Source: Paenibacillus sp. SZ31
Lineage (GTDB): Bacteria > Bacillota > Bacilli > Paenibacillales > Paenibacillaceae
Length of the DNA stretch: 64,000 bases
Assembly (NCBI RefSeq): GCF_012912005.1
Contig: NZ_JABBEA010000009.1
Location: 176,665-240,664 of the forward strand
Direction: 5' to 3'
Shown: positions 1 to 8,407 of the stretch, in pieces
How positions within the stretch are numbered: the first letter of the stretch is position 1
How the letters are laid out: each line of letters begins with the position of its first letter
Position numbers and translations under genes: made by a program
Notes under the pieces: model-generated
Told to the model about the DNA's origin: nothing
Databases searched by the model: none
The model's input: the letters and a program-made list of their open reading frames with translations, nothing else

Positions 1-1224
1 TCCTATATGTTCATGCGGGATATCTCAGCACAGGTAGATGCAGTTACAGGACAGATCTACAGCTATACAATGATGCAACGAATGGGACCGGAGATGGAGC
101 AGGAGAAGTCAACTGAAGAGAAGGCAGGCAAACTGGTAACCCGGAAGCAGGCTGAGAAACTGGCGATGAACACGGTTATTGCGCTAGTTCCAGATGCAAC
201 GGAGCAGTTCCGGTTGGCTAACGTTATTGAGATAGACGATGCCCGCACCTTTATGTTCCAACGGTATCTGAACGGAATTCCGGTTAAGGATGATACGGCA
301 CAAGTACAGGTGTTGAACAACGGAACAGTTAACGAATTCTATACGCGTATTGCCGCTACGCCTGAACAACTGCCAGCAGAGAAAGAGCCAGCTATCAGTT
401 ACGATGAGGCAAAGGCAATCTATCTGGAAGAGTTCAAGCTGGTTCTGGCGTATTCGCGTTACGGTGGATGGGGTACGAACAGCGGTGAAATCATACCGGT
501 GGGAGTTAACCTGGCTTATATGCCTACACGAGATGATCATTCGATCTACGGCAACTATGAAGTGCTGGATGCTAACACAGGAGAATGGACGTTGTTATAC
601 GGGGACACAAGCTCTGTAGCCAAGGCCGATCCCACGGATATTTCCGGCCATGTGGCCGAAGCAGCTCTTCGTAATATGATGCAGCATGGCGTGTTGCTTG
701 CGGATGAGCAGGGACGTGTATTCCCGGATCGTGTGATCACCCGAGGTGACTGGTTTAACTATTTGGCAAGAGCGATTAACCCGAATATGGATCTCTACTA
801 TAGTGGGGACGGAGATGACAAGCTGTACGCTGATGTGACGCCTGACAGCCCGTATTATAAGGCAGTTCGGGCATTAATTGATCAGCGCTGGCTTGCCGGA
901 GCGGACCCTGAACAGAATCTGAATCCACAAGAAGAGATGACACGTGAAGAATTGGCAGTGCTGCTTGTACGTATTTTACGCTATGAGAAACTGGCCGGAT
1001 TCTACACGTTGCCATCGGATCTTCCCAATATTGCGGATGCCAGTGCCATTACGAGCAAGGGAGCGGTTTCCCTGAGTTTGAAGCTGGGCTTGCTTCCTTC
1101 GATTGAAGGACGATTCATGCCTGCACGCAAAGTGACGGTAGCTGAAGCATCACAGGTATTGGAACGGCTTGCCAAGCTTCAAGGCAAGACAGATACGTTT
1201 ATGAGTGGTAATCGGCTGTATTAG
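1..1224 (+). CDS. SLH-domain surface protein with YcdB/YcdC-like region (5' truncated by window edge)
   Basis: The reading frame is open from the first base, so the true start lies upstream and only the last ~407 residues are visible. The N-terminal part holds segments of the type DAVTGQIYSY and VLDANTGEWTLLYG, which resemble the repeated YcdB/YcdC extracellular domain. After about residue 205 come three S-layer homology-like modules (starting near ISGHVAEAAL, YADVTPDSPYYKA and IADASAITSKGA), the usual non-covalent anchor to pyruvylated cell-wall polymers. I infer a wall-associated secreted protein; its activity is unknown. The gene ends just before a strong terminator and the next gene has its own promoter, so it is probably the last gene of its transcript. 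Confidence 0.75.
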   Translation, partial: SYMFMRDISAQVDAVTGQIYSYTMMQRMGPEMEQEKSTEEKAGKLVTRKQAEKLAMNTVIALVPDATEQFRLANVIEIDDARTFMFQRYLNGIPVKDDTAQVQVLNNGTVNEFYTRIAATPEQLPAEKEPAISYDEAKAIYLEEFKLVLAYSRYGGWGTNSGEIIPVGVNLAYMPTRDDHSIYGNYEVLDANTGEWTLLYGDTSSVAKADPTDISGHVAEAALRNMMQHGVLLADEQGRVFPDRVITRGDWFNYLARAINPNMDLYYSGDGDDKLYADVTPDSPYYKAVRALIDQRWLAGADPEQNLNPQEEMTREELAVLLVRILRYEKLAGFYTLPSDLPNIADASAITSKGAVSLSLKLGLLPSIEGRFMPARKVTVAEASQVLERLAKLQGKTDTFMSGNRLY

Positions 1225-1300
1225 ACGAGGAATGACGCATATCGTGCCCGTGTGAATCATAGGATGAAGATAACGGGTAATCGTGATTCATTGAACTGAA

Positions 1301-1337
1301 GATCAAAGGGACCTTCCATAGAAGGTCTCTTTTGATT
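1301..1337 (+). terminator. Rho-independent terminator after the SLH gene
   Basis: Arms ATCAAAGGGACCTTC and GAAGGTCTCTTTTGAT form a long hairpin with a 4-base loop, with a T-rich 3' flank. Confidence 0.8.
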
Positions 1338-1358
1338 TGCTTTGACAAAACTAGAAGA

Positions 1359-1386
1359 ATGACGACAGAGCCTTTTGTGATACAAT
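1359..1386 (+). promoter_or_regulatory. Candidate SigA promoter of the transglutaminase-like gene
   Basis: An extended -10 element (TGA followed by TACAAT at 1381-1386) lies 16 bases after a weak -35 (ATGACG, 1359-1364). A perfect TTGACA at 1342-1347 is too far upstream (33 bases) to pair with it. Confidence 0.4.
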
Positions 1387-1425
1387 AGGGCGTGAGAACT
1401 TTGCAAAGAGGGGTGGGTTCCTTTC

Positions 1426-2553
1426 ATGGGTAAGAACGGGAAACGAATGTTCACCATATTGCTGGCAGGCTGTCTGATTGCTGTAGCGTTACCACGTACG
1501 GTTGATCTGGATCAGCTGTATGCTGCATCGGGTACATCAGATATATCTACGGCTACGGATCTGCGCCAGACCTTGCTTACGGCAATGTCACAGCGAACGG
1601 AGGAACTTGTTTTTACATACAAAGGCAATGTGAAAGGCCTCAAAAAACAATTGCAAACCTCCATCGATGAGGCAATGAAGAGTGACCCCTATATTCAATA
1701 TACCGTTAAAAGTTATGCATTTAATTATAAAGGTTCCAATGTGTCGGCCGAAGTACATGTGACGCTCTCCTACCGGGAGACCAAGGAACAGACCGATTAT
1801 GTGAATCGTAAAGTCACGAACGTGTTGAAAGAAATCATCAAACCCGGCATGACAGATCATGAGAAGGTCAAGGTCATCCATGATTGGATTGTGCTTAACC
1901 TTTCCTATGATACTTCTCTGAAGAAATATACGGCCTACGATGGGCTTGTTACAGGTAGTACGGTCTGTCAGGGATATTCACTACTGGCTTATCGGATGCT
2001 GGAGCGAGTGGGAATCGATAACCGGATTGTGGAAGGCACAGCAGGTGGACAGCTTCATGCCTGGAATATCGTGAACCTGGACGGCAAGTGGTATCACATG
2101 GATACGACTTGGGATGATCCTACTCCTGACCGCAAAGGGAAGGTAAGCCACAGCTATTATTTGCTGAGTGATGATGAGATGGCACGTGACCATATCTGGA
2201 CAGGCAAAAGCAAGTACCCTGCTGCGCCAGCCCCGTATCGTGAAGCTTTATTGAAGCTGGTGAAGGCCGGAGATAGCAAAAAGGCTGCCTATCAGAAGCT
2301 GTACCATGCTCTGGATTATTCCTTGTATGATGAACAGGATGCGGTGAAAGGCCATGCTGCGCTGAAGACCAAGGTTCAAAGTACACTGAAGGAAGGCGGA
2401 ACCTCGCTCACATTCAGATACAAGGGCACTGAGACTGGGCTGATTGAAGATTTGCAGGATTTGTACCAGCTTGGCATGAAATCGATATCCTATTATGTGT
2501 CCAAGATGGAAGGTACCACGGATCTGCGTGTGAAAATTAACTGGACACTATAA
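1426..2553 (+). CDS. Secreted transglutaminase-like (cysteine protease fold) protein
   Basis: A 375-residue protein with a signal peptide (MGKNGKR followed by a hydrophobic core, about residues 8-24). The transglutaminase-like core lies near residues 140-235 and shows the Cys-His-Asp triad: C181 in TVCQGYS, H211 in LHAWNIV and D226 in HMDTTWDDP. Such domains in Firmicutes act outside the cell as cross-linking enzymes or peptidases on wall-linked substrates; the substrate here cannot be told. An N-terminal and a C-terminal segment share a motif of the type LxFxYKGxxxGL (VFTYKGNVKGL and TFRYKGTETGL), so the flanking domains may be an internal duplication. The ATG at 1426 follows a GAGGGGTGG ribosome site. 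It is monocistronic between two terminators. Confidence 0.8.
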   Translation: MGKNGKRMFTILLAGCLIAVALPRTVDLDQLYAASGTSDISTATDLRQTLLTAMSQRTEELVFTYKGNVKGLKKQLQTSIDEAMKSDPYIQYTVKSYAFNYKGSNVSAEVHVTLSYRETKEQTDYVNRKVTNVLKEIIKPGMTDHEKVKVIHDWIVLNLSYDTSLKKYTAYDGLVTGSTVCQGYSLLAYRMLERVGIDNRIVEGTAGGQLHAWNIVNLDGKWYHMDTTWDDPTPDRKGKVSHSYYLLSDDEMARDHIWTGKSKYPAAPAPYREALLKLVKAGDSKKAAYQKLYHALDYSLYDEQDAVKGHAALKTKVQSTLKEGGTSLTFRYKGTETGLIEDLQDLYQLGMKSISYYVSKMEGTTDLRVKINWTL

Positions 2554-2568
2554 CCATTGTTTTGAACA

Positions 2569-2597
2569 GGACGCTCCGCTTGAGGAGCGTCCTTTTT
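2569..2597 (+). terminator. Rho-independent terminator
   Basis: GGACGCTCC and GGAGCGTCC pair around a short loop and are followed by TTTTTT. Confidence 0.85.
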
Positions 2598-2705
2598 TGC
2601 GTTCAATGGCGAAGGTTTATATGTTGTCTATTTTTTGTATATGTCGCTTTGCTATTCTAATCTTCGGCGTATGCCAACATTACGCAAGAGGAGGATATGT
2701 AAAAA

Positions 2706-5700
2706 ATGAGGAAAAAAGTGAGCATAGTGATCATTGCTCTGTTGCTGGTCACGCAAATGATGCAGGGTTGGATATTGACACCAACAATGCATGCTCAGGA
2801 TGAATTGACTAATTTGCCAGCCAGTGCAATGAGCGATACAGCTTCAGAAGAAGGCACCACAGGTTCGGGAGAGGTGAACAACGTTGACGTTGCTGCCACT
2901 CCGGAAGAAGAGGAGGAGGGAAACCTTAACCTAAGCAGTTTCGCCATGGCAGCTGCAGGCCCGGTGGTCACAGAGCATTTGATTACCAGTGTACAAATGT
3001 ACAATCAAGTACCGGGATACGACGGGAATGGTACGATCGAAATAAAAGGTGATAAGATCGAGGATATTCGTCCACGTATTCAGGACGAGGTGGCTGTAAT
3101 CTTTACATGGGGACTTGCGGATGAGACTCATAACTATAGCGATGGTTCTACGTATACCTTTAATTTGCCCGATAAATTCATCATTGGATCGCAGCTCAAG
3201 GGCAATCTGGATGGTGGTGTTGGGGAGTATGTGGTGAATACAGATGGCACAATCGTCTTTACCTTTAATGAACTCATCGAGCATGCGAAGCTGGAAGGCA
3301 ACTTCTATGTGTGGATCAAGTTCGATGAGAGCAAGATGGAAGATGGCTTGAAACAAAAGATAGACTTTAATTCCGTTGGGCAAGGTATCATTGATGTACA
3401 CTTTGCCAATACAGCCACAGATAAATTAAAGAAATCGGGGAGCGCAAACAAAAACAACTTCAACTCCGATGAAATTAAATGGACAGTAGATTTTAACCAA
3501 GGCGAGAAGGCTATGAAAAATGCTGCTCTTGCAGATACATTGCCAGCAGACCTGGAACTCAAGGGTAATATCGAAATTCGCGAATTGGAAGTGCAATTGA
3601 ACGGATCTGTAAAAGAAGGTCCAGTGGTTCAGACGGAATCTGCGTTTCCTGTTCAACTGGGAGACACAGATAAGGCCTATCGTGTGACCTACACGACGAG
3701 TGTTAAAGCGCCAACCGTCGCACCGTTCACCAACGTGGTGTACCAAAATCAGGTTGCGCTTACAGCGGATCAGAGTGAGTACAATGAAACCGACATTGGT
3801 CGGGTTAGCGTGAGCTTTAATGAGCCCTTGAACAAGTCAGGGCAAGATAGTGCGTATGATCCGGTGACACAGACGATCACATGGAAAGTGCAATACAACT
3901 ACAATCAGCAAGAAATCGTACAAGCGAATGCATGGATTGAAGACCGCTTTGATACGGCAAAACAGAAGCTGATTAACGACTCTGTCAAAGTGTATCAAGT
4001 GGACATTAATGCAAGCGGAGCGGCTTCGAATCGAACGCTGATCAATCCGAATGAATATACACTTGAAGCGATGAATACAGGCTTCGACGCCGGCTTCAGG
4101 TTACATTTTAAGAACAGCATTACAAAGGCCTATGAGATTGAATATGATACACAATCCATTCATCGTGTTTATACGAACGACACGATTACGAACACAGTGA
4201 ATATGTATGATGGTACTTCGAAAGAAGGCAAAAGAGACATTCAGGAAGTTATTTTTGCAAAGAGCGTAAAAAGTGAAAACTTCAACACAAAAGAAATCGA
4301 ATGGCAGATTGTGTTGAACCATGATTTGCAGGACATGACGGATATCGTCATTACGGACAATTACGAAGGCAAACATATGAAACTCATTCCGGGCAGTCTT
4401 CAAGTGAGTGGTGTGAACAAAGATGACTTCGAACTGATTCCAGACCAGGCTGACCTAACGTATGAAAAAGGATTCTCACTTCGCTTGAGGGACGGTGTCA
4501 CGCTTAGTACGGAGCATGTTATTACTTATAAGACAAGCTTTGATCCGACAGCAGGTATGCCAACGAATAATGAATATCGCAACTCGGCTACGATCGATTG
4601 GGAAGAGTCTGATGTAGCACAGACTTCGATTAGCAAATTTGCTGTGGTCAAACCCCAAGAGTACACCATTCAAAATGGTAACAAGAAGGGCGAATACAGC
4701 GCCAAAGACAAAACGATCACTTGGACAATTGATGTAAACTACAACTTGTTCGATATTCAGGATGCAATCCTTAAGGATGCCTACACGGGTAACCAATCTT
4801 TTGTAGACGGTTCATTGAAGGTTCATGAGCTGGTGTTGCAGGGAGAAAATAATGTTACTGCAATAGGTAGCGAGGTTGCGCTGACAGCTGGACAATTCCA
4901 GCTGAACCCGGACGGTAAAGGTTTTGCATTGGATCTGGGTAACATCGGCAAAGCAGCTTATCGTATTCAGTACCAAACAAGCCTGGATGGACCTTATTCC
5001 GTTGAAGGCGCATATGCCAATCAGGCTGTTCTAACGGACGGTGAGGGCGGCGAAGTACGCTTTAATAGATCAGCAAGCGTCACGCCAGCTCACGGTGGTG
5101 TGTATGTACAAAAAGCAGGTCAACAGATCGGTTCAACAGATAAAGCATCATGGACGGTAAATATCAATCCAAGCCAATCCTATATTCCAGCGGGTACTCA
5201 ACTAACAGATACCCTGTCGGAGAACCAAATTTTATTGGCTGATTCATTGAAATTATATGCAACCAATTTACCTGCCAACAATTCAGGCAATATATCCACC
5301 AAAGCTGGACTTGTTGATCCGGCTGATTATGAATTGGTCGTAGAGGGCAATACATTTACCTTCACCTTCAAGAAAGATATCCATACTGCATTCATTTTGG
5401 AATATCAGTCCTATATTAACGCCGATAATGGCGCTCGAATTGAGAATAAGGTTGAGTTCGCAGGCCAGTCTTCCTCAGTGGTAGGCGAAGGTAATCAGGC
5501 GGGCATCAAAGTTTCATTGGCTGGAGCGGGTGGAGGAGCGTCCACAGGTTTGGGCAAAATAAGAATTCACAAAGTCAGTGATACAGGGCTTCCACTGGAA
5601 GGGGCAATATTCGCAATCTATAATGCGTCTGGAACTACGCTCCTGGAAACATTAAAACCAACGGATGAGAACGGAGTGGTAGAAAGCTCCAGAAACTATC

Positions 5701-7232
5701 GATTGAACAATCTGACGAATGGCTTGCCTTACAAGTTAAAAGAACTGTCTGCACCGGCAGGATACTTGGTTGATCCTGAGTATGGCGCTGCTTCAGGCAA
5801 AACAATTGAATTCAAGGATGCGGATATCGCCTTTGAAATTGAAAATAAAAAGATTCGTCAAGGCTTTGAATTAACCAAGGTAGATACGGTGGACTCCTCC
5901 AAGACACTTAAGGGTGCAACTTTCGAATTGTACTCCAAGGATGGCGCAACGCGAGAGAAAATCGATGAGTTAACGACAGGGGAAGATGGGAAGATCGCCA
6001 AAGGTGGACTTTTGCCAGGGGATTATGAGCTGGTAGAAGTCGAAGCACCCGAGTTTTATCAGTTGGATGCTACCCCGATCGCCTTCACCATTGTAGAGAA
6101 CCAGACTCAGATTATTACATTGACGAAGTCTAATATGATGGGGACGGGGGGGAAACTTGTCGTTACCAAAGTAAATGCCAAGGATCAGTCCGTATTAAGC
6201 GGAATTGAATTCGAACTGCATGATAATTCCAATAGGGTCGTTGATACTAAAGTAACGGACCTGAACGGGGTTATTGAATTTGATAACTTGGCCTATGGTT
6301 CATATACATTGGTAGAAACCAAGGCAGAAGGTTTTGTGATTGAACAGCCCGAGACGGTTGTATCTATTACCAAACCGGAAACCCAATTGACCATTGCAAA
6401 TAAAGAAAATGATCGTTCTGTAAAATTGATTAAATACAACGCGGGTCGAACACAGCATCTTCAAGGAGCTGTATTTGAATTACGTGCCCAAACTGCATTG
6501 ATGGACGCAAATGGGAATTGGGAGTTCCACAAGGTAACAGGTCTAGATGAAGCTACACTGACAACCAATCAACAAGGTGAAATTGTACTTGAAGACTTGG
6601 ATATCAATAAATATCAGTTGGTTGAAATAAAAGCGCCTAATGGATATATCTTGGACACAACACCAGTACCATTTGAAATTACGAACATACAAACCGAAGC
6701 TGTAGTTGTAGAAAAAACAAATCAGGTTATCCCAGTATCAGGTGGATCGAGTGGACCTTATAATCCGGGAACACCTACTACGGGTGTAACACCAGACCCG
6801 GAAAAACCAGTAACACCGGAACCAGGAACGCCAGGACCGTCGGTTCCAGGCACGGTTGTTACTGAACCTACTGAACCTACTGAACCTGTAGAACCTGACG
6901 ACGGAACCGAAATTCCAACAGATGAAGATAACGGAGTAGCTCCTCCTTCACCTGACGTTTCGAACGGTGATAACACTGCACCTCCAGCTGGGGATACAGA
7001 GACACAGGATGGAGATAGTGCATTGGCACCTCCTGCTGGAACGGACGCAGATGGGTCACAGGGGACTGGGAATTCTACATCACAGCAGGCCGGAAACTCT
7101 GGATCAGAGGGAATGCTGCCGCAGACAGGTGAAAAGAGCACATTGGCTTTCACTGTTACAGGCATGATGCTGATGGCATTAGGTAGTGCGGGATACGCCT
7201 ACTTCAGACGTAGACAATCGTTTCAACGCTAG
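2706..7232 (+). CDS. Large LPQTG-anchored Cna-type adhesin (repeated isopeptide-type domains plus Cna_B domains)
   Basis: A 1508-residue surface protein. In order: signal peptide (residues 1-31, ending THAQD-like); an N-terminal adhesion region; five tandem modules of about 140 residues, each opening with a W-x-[VI] strand (W259, W393, W533, W673, W816) and resembling collagen-binding/Cna A-type domains; four Cna_B (SpaA-like) stalk modules at roughly 950-1050, 1053-1145, 1148-1232 and 1236-1336, each ending in a Y-x-L-x-E motif whose Glu suggests internal isopeptide bonds; a Pro/Thr/Glu-rich wall spacer; and a sorting signal with LPQTG at 1471-1475, a hydrophobic stretch and a basic tail. 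Known family role: covalently wall-anchored adhesin or pilus-like fibre. The ligand is unknown. A sortase gene lies immediately downstream in convergent orientation, a likely partner. The start has an AAGAGGAGGA site 10 bases upstream. Confidence 0.88.
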   Translation: MRKKVSIVIIALLLVTQMMQGWILTPTMHAQDELTNLPASAMSDTASEEGTTGSGEVNNVDVAATPEEEEEGNLNLSSFAMAAAGPVVTEHLITSVQMYNQVPGYDGNGTIEIKGDKIEDIRPRIQDEVAVIFTWGLADETHNYSDGSTYTFNLPDKFIIGSQLKGNLDGGVGEYVVNTDGTIVFTFNELIEHAKLEGNFYVWIKFDESKMEDGLKQKIDFNSVGQGIIDVHFANTATDKLKKSGSANKNNFNSDEIKWTVDFNQGEKAMKNAALADTLPADLELKGNIEIRELEVQLNGSVKEGPVVQTESAFPVQLGDTDKAYRVTYTTSVKAPTVAPFTNVVYQNQVALTADQSEYNETDIGRVSVSFNEPLNKSGQDSAYDPVTQTITWKVQYNYNQQEIVQANAWIEDRFDTAKQKLINDSVKVYQVDINASGAASNRTLINPNEYTLEAMNTGFDAGFRLHFKNSITKAYEIEYDTQSIHRVYTNDTITNTVNMYDGTSKEGKRDIQEVIFAKSVKSENFNTKEIEWQIVLNHDLQDMTDIVITDNYEGKHMKLIPGSLQVSGVNKDDFELIPDQADLTYEKGFSLRLRDGVTLSTEHVITYKTSFDPTAGMPTNNEYRNSATIDWEESDVAQTSISKFAVVKPQEYTIQNGNKKGEYSAKDKTITWTIDVNYNLFDIQDAILKDAYTGNQSFVDGSLKVHELVLQGENNVTAIGSEVALTAGQFQLNPDGKGFALDLGNIGKAAYRIQYQTSLDGPYSVEGAYANQAVLTDGEGGEVRFNRSASVTPAHGGVYVQKAGQQIGSTDKASWTVNINPSQSYIPAGTQLTDTLSENQILLADSLKLYATNLPANNSGNISTKAGLVDPADYELVVEGNTFTFTFKKDIHTAFILEYQSYINADNGARIENKVEFAGQSSSVVGEGNQAGIKVSLAGAGGGASTGLGKIRIHKVSDTGLPLEGAIFAIYNASGTTLLETLKPTDENGVVESSRNYRLNNLTNGLPYKLKELSAPAGYLVDPEYGAASGKTIEFKDADIAFEIENKKIRQGFELTKVDTVDSSKTLKGATFELYSKDGATREKIDELTTGEDGKIAKGGLLPGDYELVEVEAPEFYQLDATPIAFTIVENQTQIITLTKSNMMGTGGKLVVTKVNAKDQSVLSGIEFELHDNSNRVVDTKVTDLNGVIEFDNLAYGSYTLVETKAEGFVIEQPETVVSITKPETQLTIANKENDRSVKLIKYNAGRTQHLQGAVFELRAQTALMDANGNWEFHKVTGLDEATLTTNQQGEIVLEDLDINKYQLVEIKAPNGYILDTTPVPFEITNIQTEAVVVEKTNQVIPVSGGSSGPYNPGTPTTGVTPDPEKPVTPEPGTPGPSVPGTVVTEPTEPTEPVEPDDGTEIPTDEDNGVAPPSPDVSNGDNTAPPAGDTETQDGDSALAPPAGTDADGSQGTGNSTSQQAGNSGSEGMLPQTGEKSTLAFTVTGMMLMALGSAGYAYFRRRQSFQR

Positions 7233-7270
7233 ATCGCAGCACGTAATGCAGAAACAGATCATATTCAGAT

Positions 7271-7337
7271 AAAAATACCCTCTAGCTTTCACAACGGTGA
7301 CTCAGAGTCACCGTGTGAATATACTAGAGGGTGTTTT
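7271..7337. terminator. Bidirectional terminator between adhesin and sortase genes
   Basis: An outer stem ACCCTCTAG/CTAGAGGGT encloses an inner stem CGGTGACTC/GAGTCACCG. Runs of A before and T after let it work for both convergent genes. Confidence 0.8.
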
Positions 7338-7360
7338 ATTGGCTAAAACCTTAGGGAGGA

Positions 7361-8002
7361 TCAAAATCCGGCAACATCCGGATTCACTTCAATGGCTCTT
7401 ACAATTAGCCGATGTGTTGGATTGATGAGTGGATCACAGGTGATCAAGGTGAGGACTTGTCCGAGCCCCGGGTCTTCCAATACAGACAAGTCATTCGGCT
7501 CCACAACGGAGATCTGATCTACCTTGTACCGGATAATCGTTCGATCTGCCAGAGTGACCTCCATTGAATCACCAATCTGGAGTTCCCCCAGGCGATTGAA
7601 CAGTCGTCCTTTTTTGTGGGCGCGATGAGCGGCTATGGCTGCATTACCTTTGTTTCCAATGCTGGTAGTTTCCACAAGATGGGTTGCAGCTACCTTCATA
7701 TGGTCTTCCGTTGCACCCTCCAGAATCGGTAAGTGCACATCAATCTTGTCAATCGATAGTACCCCCAACGTATCCGAAGAGGCTTCCTGCACTGTACCTG
7801 TATTGTCAGCAGTCGGCTCGGTAGAAGCTGCATCCTGTATACCTTGTTCGAAGGAGTGATTCAGCTTAGACAAGCCGTTTTGCAACTGCTCCAGATCGTT
7901 CATGACCTGGGTTTGCTGCCAGTCATAATACGTTTCCCGCAGGAAAGGCAAGCTGATGATCAGAACGCCCAGCAGGATGAGCAGGATAGAGAATTTTTTC
8001 AT
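7361..8002 (-). CDS. Sortase (class A/D-like transpeptidase)
   Basis: A 213-residue membrane-anchored sortase. Residues 4-21 form the N-terminal signal anchor, followed by a linker and a sortase beta-barrel from about residue 78. The catalytic set is visible: H126 (in AAIAAHRAH), C189 (in TLITCDP) and R198 (in THRLIVRA). Sortases cut LPXTG-type signals and attach the protein to peptidoglycan. The only LPXTG-type substrate in the window is the adjacent convergent adhesin, so the two are likely a dedicated pair, although this is inference. The exact class (A versus D) cannot be settled from motifs alone. Confidence 0.85.
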   Translation of the reverse strand: MKKFSILLILLGVLIISLPFLRETYYDWQQTQVMNDLEQLQNGLSKLNHSFEQGIQDAASTEPTADNTGTVQEASSDTLGVLSIDKIDVHLPILEGATEDHMKVAATHLVETTSIGNKGNAAIAAHRAHKKGRLFNRLGELQIGDSMEVTLADRTIIRYKVDQISVVEPNDLSVLEDPGLGQVLTLITCDPLINPTHRLIVRAIEVNPDVAGF

Positions 8003-8129
8003 TATGCATCAACTCCCGTTGTCCAAGAAAAATAATGTACCTTTCTCTATTGTACTTACCGACCTATACAAAATATGGACAGGGACGAAAGGGCATAGAG
8101 GAATGTTCATAGGGGAGAGCCGTCCCAAA

Positions 8130-8166
8130 ATAAAATATCCCCGTATCACCACGGGAATGTTTTATT
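8130..8166 (-). terminator. Candidate terminator for lysP transcripts
   Basis: A short hairpin (CCCGT/ACGGG with a 6-base loop, 8140-8155) flanked by A/T-rich runs, giving a T-rich 3' tail on the minus strand. The stem is short, so support is modest. Confidence 0.4.
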
Positions 8167-8218
8167 ATATGGAGTCGGATCGAATCAGCTGTATAAGTTA
8201 AACTAACCATTTACATGA

Positions 8219-8393
8219 GAACGTAGAGGACAGAAATAGCGTGAAGAAGCGAAGCTAAAAGCTTTCTGCAAGAAAGCTACTTCGTAAGCATACGCTTCGC
8301 CTTTATCCCCAGATTTTCACCTTTGTAAAAGTGAATCAAAAAATCTGGGGATAACAGTGATCGGAAGTTTATTCTGTCATCGAAGTGGCAAGT
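8219..8393. repeat. Structured intergenic element, probable dispersed repeat
   Basis: The 405-base gap between sortase and lysP holds a nested palindromic block. Its ends are imperfect inverted repeats (CGTAGAGGACAGAAATA near 8222 against TTATTCTGTCATCGAAG near 8370). Inside are a small hairpin (AGCTTTCT/AGAAAGCT, 8260-8278) and a perfect 15-bp inverted repeat, 8303-8317 with 8340-8354. No coding sequence is evident. The layout resembles non-coding repeats scattered through Paenibacillus genomes; copy number cannot be seen here. Confidence 0.5.
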
Positions 8394-8407
8394 GTAAAAC
8401 TGCTTTG

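Noticed and set aside
2597..2803. A short plus-strand frame before the adhesin gene
   Set aside because: It overlaps the adhesin start in another phase and has no ribosome site.
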